A DNA stretch of 36,662 nt from Trichothermofontia sp037445115. GTDB lineage: Bacteria; Cyanobacteriota; Cyanobacteriia; B231. Position 1 is the stretch's first letter. Each line of letters starts with the position of its first letter. The DNA is taken from the NCBI GenBank assembly GCA_037445115.1, contig JBBILC010000038.1:1-36662 (forward strand), read 5' to 3'. Positions 24,414-32,700 of this stretch are shown one piece after another. A program made the position numbers and the translations under genes. A model generated the notes under the pieces. The model made no database searches. It was not told where the DNA came from and was given only the letters and a program-made list of their open reading frames with translations.

Positions 24414-24488
24414 GGTCTCTCTGGGGGTAAACGGAATTTCTACGCAGTTTCCTTAGAATACCTGGATTCTAGCCCCTGAGGGCCACTA

Positions 24489-24525
24489 GGCTCACCGCGA
24501 CTGGCAGAGGGTACATAACCGCACC
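24489..24525. repeat. 37-bp direct copy of the holA 3' end
   Basis: This segment repeats exactly the 37 bases at 24561-24597, which encode the last residues and stop of holA. It lies 72 bases further downstream and is flanked by unrelated sequence. Confidence 0.9.
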
Positions 24526-24542
24526 TGGCCTGATCCTGGATG

Positions 24543-24562
24543 CCGCTGGCAATATCAAGCGG
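24543..24562 (-). terminator. Possible hairpin at the end of holA
   Basis: GCCGCT and AGCGGC arms with a ten-base loop overlap the holA stop. No T-run follows, so efficiency as an intrinsic terminator is doubtful. Confidence 0.4.
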
Positions 24563-24563
24563 C

Positions 24564-25565
24564 TCACCGCGACTGGCAGAGGGTACATAACCGCACCACC
24601 ATCATTTGCAAGGTGGGTAATTCTTCGGCTCCCTGTTTCAGGCTCAGTTCTAGCTCAAACAAGAGGGGCAGCGTGGCTTGTAGTTGCGCTAGCGAGAGCG
24701 ATCGCACTTCCTGTTTGAAGTAGTAAATGCGTTTGGGATTACTAATGTCTGCTGCCGCCGCGATCGCCCGATCGTCCCGTTCGCCCGTGGTGGTCATGAG
24801 CTTGACCCAGAGCCAAGTGCGAAACTGGCGGACCAAAGTGGCGACGATCGCCAGCGCGTGTTCATTACGTTGGATCAGGTCAGCTACTAACCCTAGGGCT
24901 TGGCTGGTATTACCCAGGCGGATAGCTTCAGCCAGTTTCAGGCTGTTTTGGGTGCTGCTGGTAATCAACCCGTCGATATCACGCACGTCCAATGGTTGCG
25001 CCCGTGCCCCAGCAAACAGGCGTAGTTTCTCCAGATCTGTGAACAGTTGCCGGGTGTCGTTGCCGATCGCCTCGGCGAGAAAAGCGATCGCGTCGGGGGT
25101 CAGTTTCAGATCTATCCCCTGGGCTGCTTGACGGACCCGCTGGGCCAATTGTTCGGTCTGCCAGGGGGGAATCGGGGAAAATTCCTGAATCGCGGCGTAT
25201 TTTTGCAGTAATTTTGTCGATTTGAGGCGATTATCGGGCTTATTGGGGGTGGTGAGTAGCAGTACACTGTTATCCGGAATCTGGGGCAAGGTCCGGTCCA
25301 ACTCGGCAAACACCGCATCGGTCAGGTCTCCCTTGCTGCCGCCGCCCACCAGGGGGGTATTCACCAACCACACCAGCCGACTGCCCGCGCCAAAGGGAGG
25401 GGTCATGGCCTGGTTCAGCCCCTGGACGATCGCGTTGGGTTGGTCAGGGGGGATGCGATCGTAATTAAAGCTCTGCCAGGCAGGATCAAGCACCCGATCA
25501 CGCAGGTTGACGATCGCCTGTTGCATGGCAAACTCATCTTCACCCCAGTAGAGGTAAATTGGCAT
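24564..25565 (-). CDS. holA: DNA polymerase III delta subunit (HolA)
   Basis: A 333-residue clamp-loader subunit. The N-terminus MPIYLYWGEDEFAMQQAI is the usual delta start (strand plus GxDxF). The AAA+ like part continues with LVWLVNTP and SVLLLTTPNKPDNRLKSTKLLQKY, and the C-terminal collar has NDTRQLFTDLEKLRLFAG and IQRNEHALAIVATLVRQFRTWL. Delta opens the beta clamp during replication. The ATG at 25565 is preferred over the frame extension to 25607. The gene starts 31 bases from the divergent DUF1868 gene. Its 3' end is duplicated once downstream. Confidence 0.92.
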   Translation of the reverse strand: MPIYLYWGEDEFAMQQAIVNLRDRVLDPAWQSFNYDRIPPDQPNAIVQGLNQAMTPPFGAGSRLVWLVNTPLVGGGSKGDLTDAVFAELDRTLPQIPDNSVLLLTTPNKPDNRLKSTKLLQKYAAIQEFSPIPPWQTEQLAQRVRQAAQGIDLKLTPDAIAFLAEAIGNDTRQLFTDLEKLRLFAGARAQPLDVRDIDGLITSSTQNSLKLAEAIRLGNTSQALGLVADLIQRNEHALAIVATLVRQFRTWLWVKLMTTTGERDDRAIAAAADISNPKRIYYFKQEVRSLSLAQLQATLPLLFELELSLKQGAEELPTLQMMVVRLCTLCQSR

Positions 25566-25596
25566 AGAAGTGTTTTCGTGTACGAGGCATTGAGCG

Positions 25597-26385
25597 TTGG
25601 ACGACACATATCAGGATTACTGTAACCGGGTGATTCGGTTAACGGTGCTGGAAACCTACTATTCCCAGGCCCAAAATATCCAGGAATCACCCAAATTCCA
25701 GCCCGCCGGGGATGGCACCTATTGGGCTACCCCGTTTCCGGGCTATACGATCATCACCCCCCCCTGGGCAGAAGTCCCCGCCGATGCTAGCTTCTATGCC
25801 CAATTAACGGCCATGCAGGAGCAGTTACTAGCGGCCCTGCCCCAGGGATTGGTTATCCCCCTGCCCTTATCCAGCCTACATCTGACGGTTGCCGATTTGC
25901 TGTGGGACAGTGCCTATCGCTACGCCAGCGAGGCCGATCCCGACTACGATACGCGCCTACAAACCTGCCTAGCCAACATCTTTACCCAGGCCCAAGCTAG
26001 CCTGCCGCCAGGCCCCGCCCCGGTGTGGCAAGTGTTAGGATGCCAGTTAATGCCACGGGCGATTGGCCTATGCTTGGTGCCGAAGGATGCCCAATCCTAC
26101 GATCGTCTGATCCAGTTCCGACAATGGCTGTATCAGCGACAAGAGCTGATCAGCTTAGGGGTCGATCAGCAGTATCATTTCACCGCCCACATTACCCTGG
26201 GCTATTTAGGGGAAATGGCACCTGACCTCGATCGTCAGCAATTGTGTACCACCCTGTTTAACCTGAATCAACAGTGGCTCGATCAAGGTTTGCCAGAATT
26301 TGTAGTCAGAGAAGCCCAGTTACGAAAATTTGATGACATGACCCGTTATGATCGCGAACCGGATTGGCCAGTATTTACTTTTTAA
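25597..26385 (+). CDS. DUF1868 (2H phosphoesterase-like) protein
   Basis: A 262-residue protein. Two His-x-Thr motifs, HLTVAD (95-100) and HFTAHIT (His198-Ile-Thr200), are placed as in the 2H phosphoesterase/ligT fold. The opening MDDTYQDYCNRV and FPGYTIITPPW are typical of cyanobacterial DUF1868 proteins. 2H enzymes act on cyclic phosphodiesters of RNA or nucleotides; the substrate here is unknown. The start is TTG at 25597, with GAGG nine bases upstream, and no ATG fits. It diverges from holA. Confidence 0.78.
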   Translation: MDDTYQDYCNRVIRLTVLETYYSQAQNIQESPKFQPAGDGTYWATPFPGYTIITPPWAEVPADASFYAQLTAMQEQLLAALPQGLVIPLPLSSLHLTVADLLWDSAYRYASEADPDYDTRLQTCLANIFTQAQASLPPGPAPVWQVLGCQLMPRAIGLCLVPKDAQSYDRLIQFRQWLYQRQELISLGVDQQYHFTAHITLGYLGEMAPDLDRQQLCTTLFNLNQQWLDQGLPEFVVREAQLRKFDDMTRYDREPDWPVFTF

Positions 26386-26572
26386 GTCGCCCTGACTGAA
26401 GCAACCCGCGCGGTTGATACCCCTGGCACCCGTTTCCCCCTCGCTTTTACCCTTGTTTCCGGTCAGCGCTCCCGTCCTGACCCTTGCCCAAACCTATCAC
26501 TTCCCTGCTCAGTGTCCACGTGATTCAAAGTCATTCAAAGTAACGTATCATGCAACTTTTGGAGGCAAAGCC

Positions 26573-27493
26573 ATGACCGAGAAGAAAAACAACCGCTGGA
26601 TTGTCAACACGGTCATGATTCTGGGATTGATGGCCTTTTTAGGCTTTTCCCTAATCCCCTTCATTGGGGCCTTTCAGGGAGATGCCCGCCAAGCGGAGAC
26701 CGCCGCCAGTGCCCAAGCCAATGCCCAGGCGCAAACCAGTGAACTAGAAGCCCAAGCTAAGGGCTACGAATTGGTACTGCAACGGGAACCCGATAACCAA
26801 ACGGCTCTGCGGGGCCTACTGGAAATTCGCCTGCAATTGCAAGATATTCCAGGGGTGATTGCCCCCTTAGAAAAGTTAACCAAGCTCCAACCGGAGGAAA
26901 CCCGCTACGGGGTCTTGTTAGGACAGGCAAAACAATATACGGGCGATACGGAAGGCGCCGCCCAAGCCTACCGGGCGGTATTGAATACTCGCCCCGGTGA
27001 TGCCGAGGCCCTGCAGGGGTTAGTGAAGTTATTGCTGGATCAAAATCGGCCCGAAGCGGCGATCGGCCTCCTGCAAGACACTTTACAACTCGCGACCCAA
27101 GCCAACCAGATTCAGCCGGGGAGTATTGATACGGTGTCGGTGCATCTGATCCTGGGGCAGGTCTATGCTGAGCAAAAGCGGTTAGATGAGGCGATCGCGG
27201 CCTACGATGCGGCGATTAAGGTCAATGATCAGGACTTCCGGCCCGTCCTCGCGAAGGCGATCGTCCTGAAGGAGAAGGCACAAACCCAGGAGGCCGAAAC
27301 CCTCTTTGCTAAGGCCGTTACCCTGGCACCAGCCCAATTCAAGGATCAAATCAACCAACTGGCGCGGGGGGAAACGCCCCAGGTAGGGACTGAAGCGCCT
27401 CCTGACAGCCCGACTGGCGACACACCCGGTTCCCTGCCCGCGATCGAGACGCCGGATCAAGGATCACCCCAGGAAACCCCAGCCACCGAATAA
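26573..27493 (+). CDS. Membrane-anchored tetratricopeptide repeat protein
   Basis: A 306-residue protein. One transmembrane helix lies at about residues 11-32 (VNTVMILGLMAFLGFSLIPF), followed by an Ala/Gln-rich helix and several TPR units from about 65 to 250 (for example ALRGLLEIRLQLQDIPGVIAPL, EALQGLVKLLLDQNRPEAAI, HLILGQVYAEQKRLDEAIAAY). The last 50 residues are Pro/Thr/Gly-rich and disordered. TPR scaffolds of this kind assist complex assembly on thylakoids; the partner is unknown. The start is fixed by GGAGG seven bases before the ATG at 26573; the frame upstream is not protein-like. Confidence 0.82.
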   Translation: MTEKKNNRWIVNTVMILGLMAFLGFSLIPFIGAFQGDARQAETAASAQANAQAQTSELEAQAKGYELVLQREPDNQTALRGLLEIRLQLQDIPGVIAPLEKLTKLQPEETRYGVLLGQAKQYTGDTEGAAQAYRAVLNTRPGDAEALQGLVKLLLDQNRPEAAIGLLQDTLQLATQANQIQPGSIDTVSVHLILGQVYAEQKRLDEAIAAYDAAIKVNDQDFRPVLAKAIVLKEKAQTQEAETLFAKAVTLAPAQFKDQINQLARGETPQVGTEAPPDSPTGDTPGSLPAIETPDQGSPQETPATE

Positions 27494-27514
27494 TGCGATG
27501 ACCGTTACCTGGAC

Positions 27515-28456
27515 CTAGACCCCAAAGAGCCATAACCAGAGGGGCAGGGTTAGCAGTAACGCCACCGTGCCGACGGCTAAACAGGTCACGGTTAGGGGGC
27601 GATCGAGATCGTAGGCTTCGGCAATGACTAGGGTGGCAAAGGCGGGCGGCATGGCGGCTTGCAAAACCAGGATGAGGCGCGGCGCACCCGTAACCCCCGC
27701 TAACGATAGGGCAATCCCCACCACCAGGGGCACCATTAGCATCTTAATGCTGAGGCTTTGCAAACCCTGCCGTAAGCTACGCCAGGAAGATACCTCACTC
27801 AGGCGCATCCCGATCAAGAGCAACGACAGACCTAACATCGTCCATGCGGCCCCCAAGAGTCCCTGCTCCCACACGGGCGGCAGAGCAAACTGGCGGATCA
27901 TCAACCCCAATCCCAGACTCCAGGGGGCGGGATTATAGATCAGCGATCGCAGTAGGGGGCCAAGGCTCTGATCACCCCGTCCGAAATAGGCTGCCAACAC
28001 AATCCCCAACCCATAGGCCCCCAGCAGCGTACCGATCATGTCGTAGAACAAGGCCCAGGCAAAGTATTGGGGGCCCACCAGGGAGAGGCTGACGGGATAG
28101 CCCAGATAGCCCGTATTCCCCACCATCGCGGTGAGGAGGAAGCTACCGCGCTCTGGATTGCTCCACACGGCTGTCCTCTGATCCTGACGCCCCAGAAGCG
28201 TTGCCCGCTGCAACCAAGCCCAGGCTAGGACTACCCCCAGCAAAATCGACACCCAGGCGATCGCCGGCGCTAGCCAGACGGACCCAGTGAGATTTGCTTG
28301 TTGCAAAAAGCCGACAATACTCAGCGGCACCCCCACCCAAAAGAGGAATTTACCCAGACGGTAGGGAACCAACGGTGGCAACAGGCGACCCAGCAAGATA
28401 CCCAGGCAGACCCCCCCACCGAGTTGGGCATAGAGTATCAAGAGCTTATAAACCAA
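27515..28456 (-). CDS. AEC family (auxin efflux carrier-like) permease
   Basis: A 313-residue integral membrane protein with about ten hydrophobic helices in two groups split by a charged loop. ERGSFLLTAMVGNTGYLGYPVSL matches the conserved AEC core (N-x-x-x-x-G-x-P), and the last helices include LQAAMPPAFATLVIAEAYDLD. AEC members export small organic anions; the substrate cannot be read. The start is TTG at 28456, preceded by GAGGTGG. Convergent with the TPR gene, 22 bases apart. Confidence 0.85.
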   Translation of the reverse strand: MVYKLLILYAQLGGGVCLGILLGRLLPPLVPYRLGKFLFWVGVPLSIVGFLQQANLTGSVWLAPAIAWVSILLGVVLAWAWLQRATLLGRQDQRTAVWSNPERGSFLLTAMVGNTGYLGYPVSLSLVGPQYFAWALFYDMIGTLLGAYGLGIVLAAYFGRGDQSLGPLLRSLIYNPAPWSLGLGLMIRQFALPPVWEQGLLGAAWTMLGLSLLLIGMRLSEVSSWRSLRQGLQSLSIKMLMVPLVVGIALSLAGVTGAPRLILVLQAAMPPAFATLVIAEAYDLDRPLTVTCLAVGTVALLLTLPLWLWLFGV

Positions 28457-28845
28457 AATCCCACCTCACCGGAGAAGCCAACACTGAGAGCCACGATCGG
28501 GCCAACGGAGACGGGTCTGAATACGGCCTTGTCCTGAACAGAGCCATGTTATGCTCTAGGGCCAAACATTGTGGTCCAGATCTCAAGGTTCTATGATTCA
28601 GCCTAGCCAGGAACGGAGCAAAACCGTGTGCTGCCAGTCGATGGTTCAGCCGTGTTGAAATTGTGTACTTCAAATCGTCCGTTCCGAATTGTGTCCCAAA
28701 TATTCTGTGATTCAGCCCCCATTTTGGCAGAGGCTTGATTAAAATTTGTTAGTCGCTGGGTTGTTGTTTCTGGGATGCACACCACTGGGTGCTGTACCGA
28801 TAACGCCCGCCAGTCCGTTCTCGCCGATCGAGGGGGGGTAATATC
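28457..28845. other. Non-coding gap with short direct and inverted words
   Basis: The word ATG(A/G)TTCAGCC occurs three times (near 28594, 28641 and 28710), and GGAACGGA (28612) pairs with TCCGTTCC (28678). No frame shows coding features and no tRNA pattern is seen. It separates the divergent AEC and M15 genes and should hold their promoters. Confidence 0.45.
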
Positions 28846-29730
28846 TTGGATAACCTCATGCGTATGCACGAAACCCAGGCTACCGATGATGCTGATGACG
28901 ATCTAGAGCAGGCATTTGTCCCGCTAGAGCACTTGCGGGCGTTCCGGGCTGATGCCCTACCCGATGATATCCCCGAAGCCCTACGGGAAGGGGTTCATCG
29001 GCCCCCCCACCGATTGCGTCAGCGGCGGTTGCTCCTGTTCTTGGGCCTTTTCTCCCTCGGGGTGGTGGCCTTTGGCTTTGGGGTGGGTTTAAATCTGGTC
29101 CCCCAATGGGCTTCCCTAGGACCTCTGTCTGCGGCGCGGGGAGAAAAGACCGCAGCGGCGGCTCCTGATACCGCGAGGGCACCATCCCCCAGGGCGGATG
29201 TGTTATTGGGACATCTGGCCTATGCGGAAGCACCGCCGGAAACCCTGCAAGCGATCGTTGCAGACGGCAGCCTCCAATTACGGGCAGCGGCGGCGGAAAA
29301 ATTCCTGGCGATGCAGGCAGATGCGCGGGCAGCGGGGGTTGAGTTGGTGCCCCTATCGGCCTATCGATCGCAACAAGATCAGGAACATTTGTTTTTTGAT
29401 GTCAAGGCTGAGCGGGGACAAAATCCCACGGAACGGGCCGAAGTCAGTGCGCCACCGGGCCACAGCGAACACCACACGGGCTACGCGATCGATATCGGGG
29501 ATGGGAATCAACCGGGGACCAACCTTCAGGTCAGTTTTGAGGAAACCGCCGCCTTCCAATGGCTCCAGGCGAATGCTGCCTACTACAGCTTTGAGTTGTC
29601 TTTCCCGGAGAACAATCCCCAGGGAGTGGCCTATGAACCTTGGCATTGGCGGTTTGTGGGCGATCGCGACAGTCTGGAAACTTTCTATAAGGCCCGTCAG
29701 TTGAATCAAGCGGCGACCATTAATCCATAG
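28846..29730 (+). CDS. M15 family (VanY-like) D-Ala-D-Ala carboxypeptidase, membrane-anchored
   Basis: A 294-residue type II membrane protein. A cytoplasmic segment of about 60 residues precedes the transmembrane helix at 62-84. The M15B peptidase domain (about 130-285) contains SAYRSQQDQ (171-179), the zinc motif S-E-H-H-T-G-Y-A-I-D with His209 and Asp216, and EPWHWRF with His267. VanY-type enzymes remove the terminal D-Ala from peptidoglycan pentapeptides. Start is TTG at 28846 after GAGGGGGGG; an ATG at 28858 is possible. The neighbouring plus-strand gene is another zinc peptidase. Confidence 0.9.
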   Translation: MDNLMRMHETQATDDADDDLEQAFVPLEHLRAFRADALPDDIPEALREGVHRPPHRLRQRRLLLFLGLFSLGVVAFGFGVGLNLVPQWASLGPLSAARGEKTAAAAPDTARAPSPRADVLLGHLAYAEAPPETLQAIVADGSLQLRAAAAEKFLAMQADARAAGVELVPLSAYRSQQDQEHLFFDVKAERGQNPTERAEVSAPPGHSEHHTGYAIDIGDGNQPGTNLQVSFEETAAFQWLQANAAYYSFELSFPENNPQGVAYEPWHWRFVGDRDSLETFYKARQLNQAATINP

Positions 29731-29770
29731 ACACTGAAGCAAACGTTGCACGATCGCCCCGATCTAAACC

Positions 29771-30475
29771 ATGCCCCAACCCGTTCTGAATCTGTTCGCG
29801 ATTACGATTTTTGGCTTAACCATGATGGCCCTGTGGGGACCCGTTATCCATCTGACACCCGTGATCCCAGCAACGGCAGTCCTCACGATGCTGGGGTTAG
29901 TCGCTTTTGACGCAGTCGGCCTACAAGGGCAGGGGCAAGGATTGCTGCGGGACTGGATCGCCCGCCGATCGCCGTCCTATCGTCAACGCATTCTGTACCA
30001 TGAGGCTGGCCATTTCCTCGTGGCCTATTTGCTCCAGATCCCGGTGACGGGGTATAGCCTCAGTGCTTGGGACGCCTTTCGGCAGGGACAGCCCGGTCAG
30101 GGAGGGATTCGCTTTGATGATGGTCCGTTGCAGGTCGAACTTCGTGACGGTAAACTGGCGGTCCACTGGATCAATCGCTATGCCCAGGTTTGGTTGGCAG
30201 GAATTGCTGCTGAAGAATTGGTCTATGGACAGGCGATCGGGGGCAGTGACGATCGCCAACGACTAGCGCTTCTTTGGCAAGCCCTGCCTCAAACCAATGC
30301 CGAGTCAGCCTATCAAGAACGCTGGGCCATGCATCAGGTCCGGCAACATCTGCAAACCCACCGCGATGCTCTGGAGGCATTGGTCTTGGCCCTGGACGCA
30401 CGGGCGACGGTGGCCGAGTGTCAGCAGATCATTGCCCAAGCGATCGCCCAGACAACGATTGCAGATATTAATTAA
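29771..30475 (+). CDS. M41-like zinc protease without AAA domain
   Basis: A 234-residue protein. Two hydrophobic helices occupy about 8-47. The FtsH-type zinc site HEAGH is at 77-81; AAEELVYG (146-153) and the following GGSDD with Asp160 or Asp161 match the third metal ligand region of FtsH. The AAA+ ATPase domain of FtsH is absent. Cyanobacteria and plastids carry such short FtsH-related proteins, not well characterised. It is 40 bases after the M15 gene on the same strand, so co-transcription is likely. It may act as an ATP-independent membrane protease. Confidence 0.82.
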   Translation: MPQPVLNLFAITIFGLTMMALWGPVIHLTPVIPATAVLTMLGLVAFDAVGLQGQGQGLLRDWIARRSPSYRQRILYHEAGHFLVAYLLQIPVTGYSLSAWDAFRQGQPGQGGIRFDDGPLQVELRDGKLAVHWINRYAQVWLAGIAAEELVYGQAIGGSDDRQRLALLWQALPQTNAESAYQERWAMHQVRQHLQTHRDALEALVLALDARATVAECQQIIAQAIAQTTIADIN

Positions 30476-30633
30476 GTAGCTGCCTAGATAATCAGGATAT
30501 TATCGCGATCGTGTCTGTAGAACGGGTACGGTAATCCTAACTCCACTTTGGGTACACAACCGAACCTATGCAACCAGTGGGGCTAGCTAAGCTAGTACTA
30601 GAGCCACAACGGAAATGCATGAAGGAGGTAAAT

Positions 30634-31071
30634 ATGGCAATCGTTCGTTGGCATCCCTTGCGTGAACTGGAAGAAGTTCAACATGAAATGAACCGCCTGT
30701 TCGACAGCCTGATCACCCTACCCCATGATGGCTTTGGGACAGCTTTTGTGCCGCCAGTTGAATTGGAAGAAACCCCGGAAGCCTATCGGGTGAAGCTGGA
30801 AATTCCCGGCATGGAAGCCAGTGATCTGGAGATTCAAGCGACGGCGGAATCACTGTCGATTAGTGGCGAACGCCGCTCCGAAACGAAGACGGAAGAAAAG
30901 GGGATTACCCGCAGTGAATTCCGCTATGGCAAGTTCCAACGGGTGATTCCGTTGCCCGGTCGCATTAACAACCAAGGCGTTGAAGCGGAATACAAGGATG
31001 GCATCTTGGCATTGACGTTGCCGAAGGTGGAAGAAGAACGCAACAAGGTTGTCAAGGTCAATCTTGGTTAG
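30634..31071 (+). CDS. hspA: Small heat shock protein Hsp20 (HspA)
   Basis: A 145-residue alpha-crystallin protein: N-terminal arm MAIVRWHPLRELEEVQHEMNRLFD, alpha-crystallin domain about 40-135 (VELEETPEAYRVKLEIPGM ... SEFRYGKFQRVIPLP ... YKDGILALTLPK), and a short C-terminal tail. In cyanobacteria this class (Hsp17) protects thylakoid membranes and photosystem II in heat. The strong AAGGAGGTAAAT before ATG at 30634 fixes the start. It lies about 160 bases after the protease gene. Two hairpins follow: one at 31079-31124 and a terminator at 31133-31173. Confidence 0.95.
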   Translation: MAIVRWHPLRELEEVQHEMNRLFDSLITLPHDGFGTAFVPPVELEETPEAYRVKLEIPGMEASDLEIQATAESLSISGERRSETKTEEKGITRSEFRYGKFQRVIPLPGRINNQGVEAEYKDGILALTLPKVEEERNKVVKVNLG

Positions 31072-31078
31072 GGTGAGG

Positions 31079-31124
31079 TAGGCATCAGGGGTGTGGGTTG
31101 GCGAACCGTCAACGCTGATGCCTA
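31079..31124 (+). terminator. Long stem-loop after hspA
   Basis: Perfect 10-base arms TAGGCATCAG (31079-31088) and CTGATGCCTA (31115-31124), starting eight bases past the hspA stop. It may stabilise the mRNA 3' end ahead of the terminator. Confidence 0.65.
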
Positions 31125-31132
31125 GATAGCTG

Positions 31133-31173
31133 AAGGGGGAAAGAGAATGGCAACGTTCCCTTCCCCCCTTTTA
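31133..31173 (+). terminator. Rho-independent terminator of hspA
   Basis: A GAAGGGGGAA arm pairs with TTCCCTTCCCCC (one mismatch region) around GGCAAC, directly followed by TTTT. Confidence 0.75.
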
Positions 31174-31334
31174 ATGAATCTTTTAATGAATATAATTATT
31201 GGCGCTGTGGGCGGATCTTAGTGAATTGACTCGATCATCGCGTCTAAAGCGTCGCGATTGCGGTCCAGAATTGTCTGACTTGGCATAAGCATCAGTCAAG
31301 CTCTATCCTGTGAGCGTTGTCCAGGGACAGGACT

Positions 31335-32315
31335 GTGGTCAAGAAAGCGGATATTGGCGGGAAGCGCCTCATCGGGTTAGCCCCAACGACCTGGGTACAG
31401 TGGGTGACGCAACAAGCCGATGTGGTCGCCCAGGAGATTCTGGGATCTGATTTTCAATGGGTAAGCCGGGAAAATGATGTCCTAGTCAAGGCGCATAGCC
31501 CAACACAGGGTGAGTTTTTAATCCTTAATGAGTTGCAGCTACGCTACAACGCCCGCCTTCCCAAGCGAATGCACGCCTATGCCGCCCTTGCCGCAGAAAA
31601 ATATGACTTACCAGTGTATCCCGTCCTGGTCAACATTTTGCCAACCACCATCTCGGTCACGATTTGCGATTGCGATGAGTCAACCTTTATGGGACTGTAC
31701 AGCCGTCAGGACTATCGGGTGATCAACCTCTGGGAAGTCGAGGCAGCAGTAGTCTTTCAGCAATCGCTGGCTGCCCTCTTGCCCTTTGTCCCGATCCTGA
31801 AGCAGGGGAGTGAGGTGGCGACGGTCGAGCGGGCGTTGGCATTACTGCGTCAAGATGAGCAATTAGTGGAGTTAGAAGCCTTGCTGGCATTTTTTGCTAG
31901 TTTTGTGTTGGACAGTGATGTTGTACGGCAAATCATGAGGTGGGATATGACAGTCCTCCGAGAATCACCCTGGTACCAAGAAATCCTGCGCGAAGGGGAA
32001 CGCCAGGGTTGGCAACAAGGTTGGCAGGAAGGTAGACAGGAAGGCCGACAGGAAGGCCGACAGGAAGGCCGACAGGAAGGCCGACAGGAAGGCCGGCAGG
32101 AAGGCCGACAGGAAGGCCGACAGGAAGAAGGTCTAACGCTGATCCTAAGACTGCTCTCTCATCGAGTCGGGGACTTGCCGCCAGTCTTAATTGCACAAGT
32201 TCAAGCGTTATCCTTGCCGCAGTTGGAAGCGTTGGGTGAGGCGTTGCTGGACTTTAGCAAGTTGGTGGATTTAGAAGAGTGGCTGGACTCCCAGGGGGAT
32301 GTTCCTCTCTCCTAA
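31335..32315 (+). CDS. Rpn-type/DUF4351 (PD-(D/E)XK nuclease-like) protein with QEGR repeats
   Basis: A 326-residue protein of the cyanobacterial Rpn/DUF4351 group. The nuclease-like part (about 1-220) starts KKADIGGKRLIGLAP; FLILNELQLRYNARLPKRM holds the E-L-Q core and DLPVYPVLVNILP follows. Between residues 230 and 262 lie eight QEGR units, then the DUF4351 tail (LTLILRLLSHRVGDLPPVLIAQ). Rpn proteins are recombination-promoting nucleases related to transposases. The GTG at 31335 is favoured because most relatives start at V/MKKADIGG; a TTG at 31317 adds six residues. The repeat makes the length prone to change. Confidence 0.8.
   Translation: MVKKADIGGKRLIGLAPTTWVQWVTQQADVVAQEILGSDFQWVSRENDVLVKAHSPTQGEFLILNELQLRYNARLPKRMHAYAALAAEKYDLPVYPVLVNILPTTISVTICDCDESTFMGLYSRQDYRVINLWEVEAAVVFQQSLAALLPFVPILKQGSEVATVERALALLRQDEQLVELEALLAFFASFVLDSDVVRQIMRWDMTVLRESPWYQEILREGERQGWQQGWQEGRQEGRQEGRQEGRQEGRQEGRQEGRQEGRQEEGLTLILRLLSHRVGDLPPVLIAQVQALSLPQLEALGEALLDFSKLVDLEEWLDSQGDVPLS
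32025..32120 (+). repeat. Eight in-frame 12-bp tandem units (QEGR)
   Basis: The unit CAGGAAGGCCGA is repeated eight times with one or two base changes (first unit ends GGTAGA; one ends GGCCGG). The period is a multiple of three, so changes in number keep the frame of the nuclease gene. Confidence 0.95.
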
Positions 32316-32375
32316 GCAAAGACAGCGTGAATATAACATGCATCAGTGACCTGATGTTGTTAATGCGTGGGTGGC

Positions 32376-32538
32376 ACAATCAATATTGGCCCCCTGAATG
32401 CATTGATTTTGGCCTGAAAAGATTTCCTGCTTGGATGCGCTCTATCGAGATGTGTGGGTTCCGGCGGAAGTTTAGCTGGCAATTTTGCAGGGAGGTACAG
32501 GGCGGTTTGTGATCGCTGAATTTGATCAGGTGACTTGA
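32376..32538 (+). pseudogene. Decayed PIN-domain (DUF3368-like) toxin gene
   Basis: Read with one frameshift near 32415-32420 and one in-frame TAG at 32473, the translation gives INIGPLNALILA, then KISCLDALYRDVWVPAEV, then LAILQGGTGRFVIAEFDQVT and a stop at 32536. The pattern matches the start of PIN-domain nucleases of DUF3368 type (xDTGPLNALIL.KI..LDALY..VWVP..V). The conserved first Asp is already changed (N-I-G-P). No antitoxin gene is seen. It is a relic of a toxin-antitoxin pair. Confidence 0.55.
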
Positions 32539-32606
32539 ATTAAATCGTTATTTTTCAATTTATTAAAATCGCTTCTAATACTTTATTCATACCTGTTTTA
32601 TTTATT

Positions 32607-32700
32607 TACAGCACTTCCATACTTGGTGAGTACAGACAAGGGACTTAAGCCCCTTGTTCACAAGACTTGACAGTACTTCATTAGAGAGGGAACGGTTGCA
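32607..32700 (-). repeat. 95-bp palindromic element, copy C (inverted)
   Basis: The reverse complement matches copies A and B along its length, with one base fewer and one mismatch in the central palindrome (32636-32657). Its outer end has decayed to TTGCA. It sits in the gap before recQ. Confidence 0.88.

Noticed and set aside
28603..28869. 88-codon minus-strand frame in the gap before the M15 gene
   Set aside because: No Shine-Dalgarno, mixed composition, and it overlaps the M15 start region.
30476..30633. RNA thermometer in the hspA leader
   Set aside because: Synechocystis hsp17 has one, but I find no convincing arm pairing with AAGGAGGT in this leader; only weak matches (ACTCCACTT) far upstream.
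32025..32120. CRISPR-like array
   Set aside because: The 12-bp units have no spacers, are in frame and code for QEGR; the 58-bp and 48-bp pairs elsewhere also lack spacers, and no cas genes are present.
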